DNA from: CAYRHN01 sp964424115
GTDB taxonomy: Bacteria; Chloroflexota; Anaerolineae; Anaerolineales; Anaerolineaceae
Assembly: GCA_964424115.1 (NCBI GenBank)
Contig: CAYRHN010000005.1
Location: forward strand, 221,051-285,050
DNA: 64,000 nt
Reading direction: 5' to 3'
Below the pieces are notes generated by a model, which saw only the letters and a program-made list of their open reading frames with translations, had not been told where the DNA came from and ran no database searches. Positions 57,807 to 64,000 of the stretch are shown here, one piece after another (within the stretch, counting starts at the first letter, position 1; every line of letters begins with the position of its first letter). Position numbers and translations under genes: made by a program.

Positions 57807-57937
57807 TTCCGATTCGCGCAGGCATTGCCCACCTGCTTGTCAATGGCGTTGGGCTGGCGTTGGTGGTTGCCCCGGCCTTGTTGGGGAGATAGCTGTTCTC
57901 GCTAACTCACGGCTTGTGAATCGCCTTAGTTTCGGTT
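57807..57937. other. Gap with a short hydrophobic frame after herA
   Basis: This 131-bp gap holds no clear terminator. A short plus-strand frame (about 57808-57888) reads RAGIAHLLVNGVGLALVVAP before a stop, which is membrane-helix-like and may be the remnant of a transporter gene. It lacks a start codon and a ribosome site, so I do not call it a gene. Confidence 0.3.
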
Positions 57938-58150
57938 TTATTCATCGCCCCCAAGGGTTTTGATCTTCAACTCCGCCTGGTCAAGCAGCGCCGCGCAGTG
58001 TTTGACCAACGCTTGCCCGCGTTCCAGCAATGCCAGAGTGTGATCCAGAGAAGCCTGGCTCTCTTCCATGGCGCGGATGATGGTATCCAACTCGGCAAAA
58101 GCCTGTTCGTAGTTCATGCTTTCAATGGATGGTTCAGGGATTGTTTCCAT
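57938..58150 (-). CDS. xseB: Exodeoxyribonuclease VII small subunit
   Basis: A 70-aa XseB: the motif NYEQAFAELDTIIRAMEESQASLD, length and helical-hairpin character are typical. It wraps around the large XseA subunit in exonuclease VII, which degrades single-stranded DNA to acid-soluble oligonucleotides. It starts at ATG 58150, 36 bp after the xseA stop, so the large subunit gene comes first on this minus-strand operon. Confidence 0.93.
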   Translation of the reverse strand: METIPEPSIESMNYEQAFAELDTIIRAMEESQASLDHTLALLERGQALVKHCAALLDQAELKIKTLGGDE

Positions 58151-58186
58151 AAATGATTCCTTGTGTATTGAACCTGAAGATTAACC

Positions 58187-59416
58187 TCAGATATCTGAAC
58201 TCTGCTCTCTGACTTCCGCCTTCAGGTCGCCATCAGACAAGCGGATGTTCAATAATTCACCCGGAGAGACCTGCCCGGCACGCAACAGAATCTGCCCTTC
58301 GGAATTACTGACAATGGCGAAGCCGCGCTGCAAGATTGCATGCGGATCGAGAGAGGCCAGACGTACAGAAATTCCTTGCAAAAGGGTCTTGCGCAGTGTC
58401 ATGCCCCGTGCAGCAGCCCCTAACAGGCGCTGCTGCCATTCGTCCAAACGCTGGCGGTCATTCAGGATGCGCCAGCGCGGGGATGCCTGTACCAGGCGGG
58501 CTTGTTGCCGTTGAAGATTGGCGCGGCGTTCCAGCAAGGCCGATTGGGCCAATTCTTCCAGGCGTTCCCGGGCAGCCGATACCTCGGGAAGCAGGTCGGC
58601 TATATCCGGAGTGGCGAGGGTGGCAGCGCCGGTGGGGGTGGGTGCGCGCAAATCAGCGGCAAAATCAGCCAGGGTAAAATCGGTCTCATGGCCGATGCCG
58701 GTTACCACAGGGATGGCACTGTTGGCCACGGCGCGTACCACGCGAGCGTCGTTGAATGCCCACAGATCTTCCAACGAACCACCGCCGCGTGCCACCAGGA
58801 TCACATCCGGAGGCGGATCCAGGCGGTGGAGTCGTTCAAATGCCGCCAGGATCGTGGGCGGGGCCTCATCGCCCTGTACAGCGCATGGGGCAAGGATCAC
58901 ATCAGCCAGGGGGTAGCGATGGCGGAGCGTGTTAAGGATATCTTGCAACGCGGCGCCAGTGGGTGAGGTTACCAGTCCGATGCGCTGTGGATGGGCGGGC
59001 AAGGGACGTTTGCGTTCGGGAGCAAAGAGCCCCTCCGACTCCAACTGCTCTTTGAGCTGGAGGAATTGAAGATAAAGCTGACCTTCTCCGGCCGGGCGGA
59101 GGGTATCAATGTATAGCTGGTATTGCCCATCGCGTTCATAAAGGCTGATCGAGCCGTGAGCTTCCACCAGACTGCCGTTTTGCAGTGGAACGCGCAGGCG
59201 GGCAGCAGTGGTGCGCCAGATCACGCAGCGCAGGGATGCGTTGGCATCCTTGAGGGTGAAATATAGATGCCCGGAGGAAGGGCGGGACAGGTTGGAAACC
59301 TCTCCTAAAACCCACACATCCTGCAGCACCGGATCGCTTTCCATCACCTGGCGCAGGTAGCGGGTGATGTCGGTGACCGAGAGGGAAGGGGGTGTAAAGA
59401 GAGGTAGTTGTTCCAT
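58187..59416 (-). CDS. xseA: Exodeoxyribonuclease VII large subunit
   Basis: A 409-aa XseA. The N-terminal OB-fold is recognisable from SVTDITRYLRQVMESDPVLQDVWVLGEVSN, and the catalytic domain has RIGLVTSPTGAALQDIL, ARGGGSLEDLWAFND and GIGHETDFTLADFAADLRAPTPT (the last is the conserved HE/D motif). The C-terminus forms the coiled coil and ends in the usual short DG.LKAEV tail. It works with XseB, encoded just downstream. It lies 12 bp after the plsC stop in the same direction. Confidence 0.95.
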   Translation of the reverse strand: MEQLPLFTPPSLSVTDITRYLRQVMESDPVLQDVWVLGEVSNLSRPSSGHLYFTLKDANASLRCVIWRTTAARLRVPLQNGSLVEAHGSISLYERDGQYQLYIDTLRPAGEGQLYLQFLQLKEQLESEGLFAPERKRPLPAHPQRIGLVTSPTGAALQDILNTLRHRYPLADVILAPCAVQGDEAPPTILAAFERLHRLDPPPDVILVARGGGSLEDLWAFNDARVVRAVANSAIPVVTGIGHETDFTLADFAADLRAPTPTGAATLATPDIADLLPEVSAARERLEELAQSALLERRANLQRQQARLVQASPRWRILNDRQRLDEWQQRLLGAAARGMTLRKTLLQGISVRLASLDPHAILQRGFAIVSNSEGQILLRAGQVSPGELLNIRLSDGDLKAEVREQSSDI

Positions 59417-59428
59417 CTAAAACAGGCT

Positions 59429-60103
59429 TTAAATAAATTCCAGGTACTGAGTAGTGGCCTTGCTCATATCAGAATACTCGCCGTGATATTTTTCAGGCAT
59501 GAGTGCGGCGATCTGGTACATGATCTCATCCAACATTTGCTGGCGTATTTCTGGGGTCAGGCGGACATCCCCGGCTTTCAGGCGGAAGGGTTTGCCGATG
59601 CGAATGAAGTAATCGCTGCGATGCAGGCGGGCAAGGTTCTTCCAAAAACCTTCGTGACCGTAATAGGCGATCGGTATGATGGGGGAATTCGTGCGCAGAG
59701 CAAGCAGGACGATGCCCTGGTGGCCTTTTTTTAGTTGCCCGGTACCGCTGCGCGTGCCTTCCGGGGAAATAGCCAGCATTTTACCCTCAGCCAGAGCTTT
59801 TTTGGCCTTGTCAAAGGCAACCATATCCACCTCGCCGCGCTTGATCGGGATGATCTCCCAAGCGTTGAAGAGTATCCCAAAAATGAAGTTGCGCCAAGAT
59901 TCCATTTTAGCAAAGCCGGTCATCGGGCGTGGCTGCAGGTGGGTGAACATGACCGGTGCATCCAGGAAGTTAACGTGATTGGCAGCCATGATCATCGGGC
60001 CCTGGGTAGGGAGGTTCACCAATTCCTCTTTATGCACCCGGCAGACCAGGGTGGTCAGGCCGCGAACGATCCAAATGAGGAAACGAGCCCAAAGTTTTTT
60101 CAT
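59429..60103 (-). CDS. plsC: 1-acylglycerol-3-phosphate acyltransferase (PlsC family)
   Basis: A 224-aa membrane-associated acyltransferase that converts lysophosphatidate to phosphatidate. Motif I is NHVNFLD (His43-x4-Asp48), motif III is PEGTRSGTG near 115 and PIAYYGHE is motif IV-like. One hydrophobic N-terminal helix would anchor it. Its start is 2 bp after the lipid kinase stop, so both phospholipid-related genes are coupled; xseA follows. Paralogues with other acyl acceptors cannot be ruled out. Confidence 0.87.
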   Translation of the reverse strand: MKKLWARFLIWIVRGLTTLVCRVHKEELVNLPTQGPMIMAANHVNFLDAPVMFTHLQPRPMTGFAKMESWRNFIFGILFNAWEIIPIKRGEVDMVAFDKAKKALAEGKMLAISPEGTRSGTGQLKKGHQGIVLLALRTNSPIIPIAYYGHEGFWKNLARLHRSDYFIRIGKPFRLKAGDVRLTPEIRQQMLDEIMYQIAALMPEKYHGEYSDMSKATTQYLEFI

Positions 60104-60105
60104 GT

Positions 60106-61035
60106 TTATATTGTCTCAGGTTGGTAGATCAGTTCCAATTGATGGGGAAGCAATTCGATGGTCAATTTTTGACCCTCAGTGCAAAGGGTTTCACCGTCGG
60201 CGTGGGCTGGTATGCTGCCCTGTAAAGCGCTGACAATGACCTTGCGGGATTTGAGCATGCGGATCTTGGGATGGGTGCTTTGGGTGCCCTTCATAAAGCG
60301 GGGGATGATACTGATCATCTCCGGGCGGCTGGCCTGGCTTGCCAAACAGAGGGTAAAAAATCCATCATCGGGCTGGCCTTCCGGCGCCATCATGAAGGTA
60401 CCGCCCATGCGTTTTCCATTCATGATCGAGACCATCAAAATGGATTGCTCGATGGTTTCATCGTCCAATTCAATCTTGAGCAGGGGCGCATGGAAGAAAA
60501 CAAACATGGTGCGGAGCGCACCGACCACGTAAGAGGGAAAGCCATGAAGGTAGGTCATCTTGGCGGCTTCGAAACCGACCACTGCGTCAAATCCGATGCC
60601 AACGCCATTGCCAAAGAAACGCCCTTCGGGGTAAAGTTCTCCCAGCGAGCGCCCGATATCGATCCAGCGGCGTTGATTGCGCGCCAGGGTATGGCAGCCA
60701 TTTTGCCAACCGGTGGGGATGCCCATTCCGTAGGCAAAGTCGTTGCCGCGCCCAACTGCCAGCACCCCCATGGCGGGAGTACCGTCTCCGGCTTGCTTGG
60801 CCAGCATCAGCCCGTTGATCACTTCGTTCACCGTGCCGTCACCGCCTGCCGCCACCACCACATCAAAACCATCTTTGGCGGCCTGTTGGGCCAGTTCCGC
60901 GGCATGCCAGGGGCGCTCGGTAAAAGCCATCTCAAAATCAACATCCAGAGAATGTAATAATTGGCTGATATGCGGGGCCAGTTTTTCACCGGCGCCGCGA
61001 TTGGATATAGGATTAACGATAATTTTGTGTCTCAT
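60106..61035 (-). CDS. Lipid kinase, diacylglycerol kinase family
   Basis: A 309-aa DagK/YegS-type lipid kinase. The catalytic domain begins HKIIVNPISNRGAGEK, with AAGGDGTVNEVINGL (about 62-76) binding nucleotide and VGRGNDFAYGMGIP following. The C-terminal HADGETL motif is also present. It phosphorylates diacylglycerol or a related lipid and sits upstream of plsC, so both act on phosphatidate metabolism. The start at ATG 61035 is preceded 6 nt by TATATT, possibly a leaderless mRNA; the longer frame from 61128 would run through that promoter. Confidence 0.88.
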   Translation of the reverse strand: MRHKIIVNPISNRGAGEKLAPHISQLLHSLDVDFEMAFTERPWHAAELAQQAAKDGFDVVVAAGGDGTVNEVINGLMLAKQAGDGTPAMGVLAVGRGNDFAYGMGIPTGWQNGCHTLARNQRRWIDIGRSLGELYPEGRFFGNGVGIGFDAVVGFEAAKMTYLHGFPSYVVGALRTMFVFFHAPLLKIELDDETIEQSILMVSIMNGKRMGGTFMMAPEGQPDDGFFTLCLASQASRPEMISIIPRFMKGTQSTHPKIRMLKSRKVIVSALQGSIPAHADGETLCTEGQKLTIELLPHQLELIYQPETI

Positions 61036-61041
61036 TATTTG

Positions 61042-61047
61042 AATATA
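61042..61047 (-). promoter_or_regulatory. Candidate -10 box of the lipid kinase
   Basis: Minus-strand TATATT lies 6 nt before the ATG, the spacing found at other leaderless genes here. A second candidate, TATAAT at 61084-61089 on the minus strand, would give a leader of about 40 nt, but no good ribosome site follows it. Confidence 0.4.
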
Positions 61048-61083
61048 ACCCTGAGCGAGGGGATTTGATACTCTTCCTCGAAT

Positions 61084-61158
61084 ATTATACCTGACAAGGA
61101 TTTTAGCGGGGTCATTTTGAAGTTCCAAAGTTTATTTTTACTGCTTATCAGGTATAAT
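61084..61158. promoter_or_regulatory. Divergent promoters sharing an inverted CAGGTATAAT
   Basis: ATTATACCTGA (61084-61094) and its exact inverted copy TCAGGTATAAT (61148-61158) contain the -10 boxes of the two divergent units, lipid kinase (minus) and MBL-fold gene (plus). The symmetry may reflect a common regulator or simply matching promoters. Confidence 0.45.
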
Positions 61159-61181
61159 CGGGTTAGTTCTTTGGAGGCTGC

Positions 61182-61832
61182 ATGGAAATTACCTGGTACG
61201 GACATTCCTGTTTTCGATTGGTTGAGCGCGGTTTGGCATCGGTAGTTACAGATCCTTATGATCACCGCCAGGTGGGGTATGAAGCATTGAAATTGCGCGG
61301 CGATGTGGTAACGATCAGCGTGGATCATCCGGGTCACAATTTCATCAGCGCGGTGAAAGGCGATGCTTACCCAATCTCCAGTCCAGGAGAATACGAAGTG
61401 GGGGGAGTGTTCGTGACCGGCGTGCAAACCAACGGACAGACCAAACACACGGAGAACGAGCTGCGCAACACATTGTATGTGCTGGATTACAATGGGCTGA
61501 CAGTGGCTCACCTGGGACTAATCAACCGGGTACCCTCGCGCAGTGAAGTGGAAGCGCTGGGACCGATCAATGTGGCCTTGGTGCCGGTGGGAGACGCCGA
61601 CAGCTTAAACGCAGCCAAAGCAGCCGAAGTGATCAGCCTGTTGGAACCCAATATTGTCATCCCGATGTATTATGCCATGCCGGGGTGCACCGTGAAACTG
61701 GATCCCTTGAATAAATTTATGAAAGAAATGGGTTTAACCGAAGTTCAAACCCAGCCTTCGGTCAAATTGACCAGCGCGTCCTCTTTACCTGAAGAAACGC
61801 ATGTAATCGTGCTGGAGTTACAGCGCAGCTGA
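61182..61832 (+). CDS. Metallo-beta-lactamase-fold protein with degenerate metal site
   Basis: A 216-aa protein of the UlaG/L-ascorbate-lactonase-like MBL group (start MEITWYGHSCFRL, VVTDPYD). The usual HxHxDH zinc motif reads S-V-D-H-P-G-H (about 46-52), so the first His and the Asp are lost while two His remain. The later HLGD motif reads HLGLINR, lacking the Asp. Hydrolytic metal chemistry is therefore doubtful. A ligand-binding or single-metal function is possible. GGAGG precedes the ATG and TATAAT lies at 61153-61158. Confidence 0.7.
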   Translation: MEITWYGHSCFRLVERGLASVVTDPYDHRQVGYEALKLRGDVVTISVDHPGHNFISAVKGDAYPISSPGEYEVGGVFVTGVQTNGQTKHTENELRNTLYVLDYNGLTVAHLGLINRVPSRSEVEALGPINVALVPVGDADSLNAAKAAEVISLLEPNIVIPMYYAMPGCTVKLDPLNKFMKEMGLTEVQTQPSVKLTSASSLPEETHVIVLELQRS

Positions 61833-61843
61833 CAGGAGTTGCC

Positions 61844-62146
61844 ATGACTGTCAAATTGATCATGACCTGGGACATCACCCCGGAACGCGAACAGGAATAT
61901 TTCGAATTCGTGGTGCGCGATTTCATTCCAGGGGTACAGCGCCTGGGATTAGAATTGATCGATGCCTGGGCGACCGTGTATGGGGGACATCCACAGATCC
62001 TGGTGGGGGCGCTGCTGCCCTCGGTGAACAAAGCCCGCCAGGTGATGCATTCACAGGATTGGAAAAATCTTAATATCCAACTGCGCGATTATGTTCAAAA
62101 CTACACGGAAAAAATTGTTCCGGTGCGCGGCGGATTCCAGTTCTAA
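61844..62146 (+). CDS. Small conserved protein, possible dimeric alpha-beta barrel
   Basis: A 100-aa protein of mixed strands and helices: KLIMTWDITPEREQEYFEFV, then GLELIDAWATVYGG, and a helix with QVMHSQDWKNL near the end. The pattern (strand, helix, strands, helix with W) resembles dimeric ferredoxin-like barrels such as NIPSNAP or antibiotic biosynthesis monooxygenase-like domains. I do not assign a function. AGGAG precedes the ATG and it lies 11 bp after the MBL gene, 9 bp before mutY. Confidence 0.5.
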   Translation: MTVKLIMTWDITPEREQEYFEFVVRDFIPGVQRLGLELIDAWATVYGGHPQILVGALLPSVNKARQVMHSQDWKNLNIQLRDYVQNYTEKIVPVRGGFQF

Positions 62147-62155
62147 TTCAGGAGT

Positions 62156-63220
62156 ATGAGTCAGGAAATAGCTGCCTGCTTATTGGCCTGGTATGATCCT
62201 CAGGCGCGGCCGATGCCCTGGCGCGGGCAGGCTGATCCATACGCGGTGTGGGTATCGGAGATCATGCTTCAGCAGACGCGTGTGGAGACGGTCATTCCAT
62301 ATTTTGAACGCTGGATGGCACGCTTTCCCAGCGTGAGGGCGCTGGCTGAAGCTGACCAGCAGGAGGTGCTTCAGGCCTGGGAAGGATTGGGGTATTACAG
62401 CCGGGCGCGTAACCTGCACGCCGCTGCTAAAAAAGTGATGGTTGAATTTGGGGGAAAGGTGCCGGACGATGTACAAGGTTTACGCCGCCTGCCGGGTGTG
62501 GGTCCCTATACCGCCGGGGCGATTGCTTCGATTGCCTTCGGGCGGGATGAACCAGCGTTGGATGGAAATATCCGGCGAGTATTAGCACGCTTGTTTGATG
62601 TAGACCTGCCATTGGGCAGCCCTGCCACTGAGCGGCGACTGTGGGAGCTGGCCGGGGAAGTGATGCCCCCAGGGCGGGCGGGGGACATGAACCAGGCTTT
62701 GATGGATCTGGGCGCCACGCTTTGCACTCCGCGTGCTCCGGATTGTGGCACCTGCCCGCTGCTTAAAGTGTGCCAGGCGTGGCAGTTGGGCATCCAGGAA
62801 CAGCGCCCAGTGGTGAAACCTGCTGCGCCGGTGCCTCACTATGTGGTTACTGCAGCAGTCATTCGCCGGATGGATGGGAAAGTATTGCTGGCGCGCAGAC
62901 CACCGCAAGGATTATTGGGCGGACTGTGGGAGTTCCCTGGCGGCAAGCTGGAGCCTGGCGAGGATTTGCCCGGCTGCCTGCGGCGGGAAATCCGCGAGGA
63001 GTTGGGGGTGGAGGTGGAAGTGGGCGGGGGCATGGGGGTCTACCGGCATGCATATACCCATTTTCGGGTCACTCTGCACGCATTTTCCTGCCGTGTTGTA
63101 AATGGGGAACCGCGCGCACTGCATGCCAGTGAGCTGTGCTGGGCTGGAGAGACCGAATTACGTGGGTATCCGATGGGCAAGATCGACCGGCGGATTGCGC
63201 GACGGATCCTGGGGGAATAA
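62156..63220 (+). CDS. mutY: A/G-specific adenine glycosylase
   Basis: A 354-aa base-excision repair enzyme that removes adenine mispaired with 8-oxoguanine. The helix-hairpin-helix segment is LRRLPGVGPYTAGAI, catalytic Asp is in ALDGNIRRVL and Glu in SEIMLQQTRVETV. The 4Fe-4S cluster ligands are in C-x6-C-x2-C-x5-C (CTPRAPDCGTCPLLKVC). The C-terminal NUDIX-like domain (GGLWEFPGGKLEPGEDL) recognises 8-oxoG. AGGAG precedes the ATG. Confidence 0.95.
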   Translation: MSQEIAACLLAWYDPQARPMPWRGQADPYAVWVSEIMLQQTRVETVIPYFERWMARFPSVRALAEADQQEVLQAWEGLGYYSRARNLHAAAKKVMVEFGGKVPDDVQGLRRLPGVGPYTAGAIASIAFGRDEPALDGNIRRVLARLFDVDLPLGSPATERRLWELAGEVMPPGRAGDMNQALMDLGATLCTPRAPDCGTCPLLKVCQAWQLGIQEQRPVVKPAAPVPHYVVTAAVIRRMDGKVLLARRPPQGLLGGLWEFPGGKLEPGEDLPGCLRREIREELGVEVEVGGGMGVYRHAYTHFRVTLHAFSCRVVNGEPRALHASELCWAGETELRGYPMGKIDRRIARRILGE

Positions 63221-63225
63221 AAGGG

Positions 63226-63255
63226 TTGAATTCCCGGTTGTATTCGTGTTACAGT
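63226..63255 (+). promoter_or_regulatory. Promoter of pcm
   Basis: TTGAAT (63226-63231), an 18-bp spacer and TACAGT (63250-63255). The ATG follows 7 nt after the -10 box. AGGGAG lies in this gap but abuts the ATG and could not be used normally, so a leaderless mRNA is likely. Confidence 0.5.
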
Positions 63256-63262
63256 TAGGGAG

Positions 63263-63928
63263 ATGAACTCCCAGATTGATTTTGACCGGTTACGCCGGCA
63301 AATGGTGGAATGCCAGATCGAACAGCGTGGGGTACATGATGCACGGGTGCTTTCAGCTATGCGCAGTGTGCGGCGGCATTGCTTTGTCCCTCCCGACCAG
63401 CAGCCTTATGCTTACGAAGATACCCCTTTGCCAATTGGGTTTGGTCAGACCATCTCGCAACCCTATATTGTCGGCTTGATGTCTGAATTGGCGGAATTAG
63501 GCCCGGATGATACGGCGTTGGAAGTTGGAAGCGGATCGGGTTACCAGGCAGCGGTGCTGGCAAAACTGGCGAGACAGGTGCACACCGTGGAGCGCCTGGC
63601 TGAGCTGGCGGAACGTGCCCGGCGCGCCCTGGAGGTAGAAGGGATTCAAAATGTGAGTGTGCACATAGGGGATGGGTCTTTGGGTTGGCCGGAGGCGGCG
63701 CCGTATCAGGCAATCCTGGTCACTGCAGCGGCACCTGAGGTGCCGGAACCGTTAACAGAGCAATTGGCGGAGGGGGGGCGGTTGGTTATCCCGGTTGGAG
63801 CGCGCCCGGCTCAGGAATTACAGGCCTGGCGAAAACTGGAGGGCCGCCTGGTTTTTGAGTACGGGTTGATGGTGGCGTTTGTGCCGCTGCGTGGAAAGTA
63901 TGGCTGGAGGGAAGGAGAATTTATCTGA
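63263..63928 (+). CDS. pcm: Protein-L-isoaspartate O-methyltransferase
   Basis: A 221-aa repair methyltransferase that recognises L-isoaspartyl residues of damaged proteins. The start MNSQIDFDRLRRQMVECQIEQRGVHD is typical, as are PYAYEDTPLPIGFGQTISQPYIVGLM, the SAM-binding LEVGSGSGYQAAVLA (about 90-104) and the C-terminal LVIPVGARPAQELQ. Length matches the family. It is followed only by 72 bp in which I see no gene. Confidence 0.95.
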   Translation: MNSQIDFDRLRRQMVECQIEQRGVHDARVLSAMRSVRRHCFVPPDQQPYAYEDTPLPIGFGQTISQPYIVGLMSELAELGPDDTALEVGSGSGYQAAVLAKLARQVHTVERLAELAERARRALEVEGIQNVSVHIGDGSLGWPEAAPYQAILVTAAAPEVPEPLTEQLAEGGRLVIPVGARPAQELQAWRKLEGRLVFEYGLMVAFVPLRGKYGWREGEFI

Positions 63929-64000
63929 AAAGGGTCGGCGCTGAATTGATACTGTATCTTTAGTTCATGAAATAGGGGAGAGAAGAAAAATAGCTTGATC

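Noticed and set aside
1..64000. CRISPR array, insertion sequence or prophage
   Set aside because: No regularly spaced repeats, transposase, integrase or phage structural genes are visible anywhere in the window.

Overview
This window looks like a piece of chromosome from a free-living bacterium of the Chloroflexota, most likely Anaerolineae; that placement is inference. It rests on the gene mix (SpoVS, NfeD plus slipin, a NurA/HerA pair, YtrA-type GntR with an ABC-2 exporter, CrtI-like desaturase, an archaeal-type thiolase/HMG-CoA-synthase-like/DUF35 trio), moderate GC content, and many genes whose -10 box lies only 6-9 nt before the start codon. A 2[4Fe-4S] ferredoxin and several Fe-S enzymes would suit an anaerobe. 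There are no insertion sequences, CRISPR arrays or phage genes, so this is core chromosome rather than an accessory island.

Layout. 1-13 kb: the end of a DUF190/CBS protein, a DUF5680 protein, a TylF-type methyltransferase, an alpha/beta hydrolase, a radical SAM protein, an alkyltransferase-like protein, a CrtI-like oxidoreductase with a 48-aa membrane protein, a large HerA-superfamily ATPase facing a pair of membrane proteins of similar plan, and an NfeD-slipin-acetyltransferase operon. 13.4-14 kb: a promoter, a leader with an intrinsic terminator, and a small SWIM protein. 14-21.7 kb: a nine-gene operon led by an XRE-cupin regulator and containing an SCP2 protein, the HMGCS-like/thiolase/DUF35 trio, a membrane protein, a ferrochelatase-family protein and an SDR. 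This is the best candidate for an undescribed pathway.

21.7-31 kb: a lipoprotein, dnaN with a PEP/pyruvate-binding-domain protein, a YhfC protease, and a GntR-SPFH-ABC exporter operon. Two 16-bp parS sites for ParB lie inside that operon. 31-40.5 kb: a duplicated NTF2-like protein, tRNA-Asn, a P-type cation ATPase, TerC, glgC, a split NAD synthetase, a ferredoxin, a deoxynucleoside kinase and spoVS. 40.56-41.13 kb: the only gap over 300 bp, packed with DnaA boxes (three perfect TTATCCACA plus several near matches) and AT-rich stretches. It is a strong oriC candidate about 11 kb from the parS pair and 18 kb from dnaN.

41-48 kb: a nucleotidyltransferase, a second deoxynucleoside kinase, oligoendopeptidase F, a CcrM-like DNA methyltransferase and two tandem paralogous exported proteins. 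48-64 kb: dnaE, pfkA, a polytopic membrane protein, a nurA - HAS-barrel - herA operon, xseB/xseA, plsC, a lipid kinase, a degenerate metallo-beta-lactamase-fold protein, mutY and pcm. Overall the window combines replication, segregation and repair functions with an unusual acyl-CoA metabolic operon.
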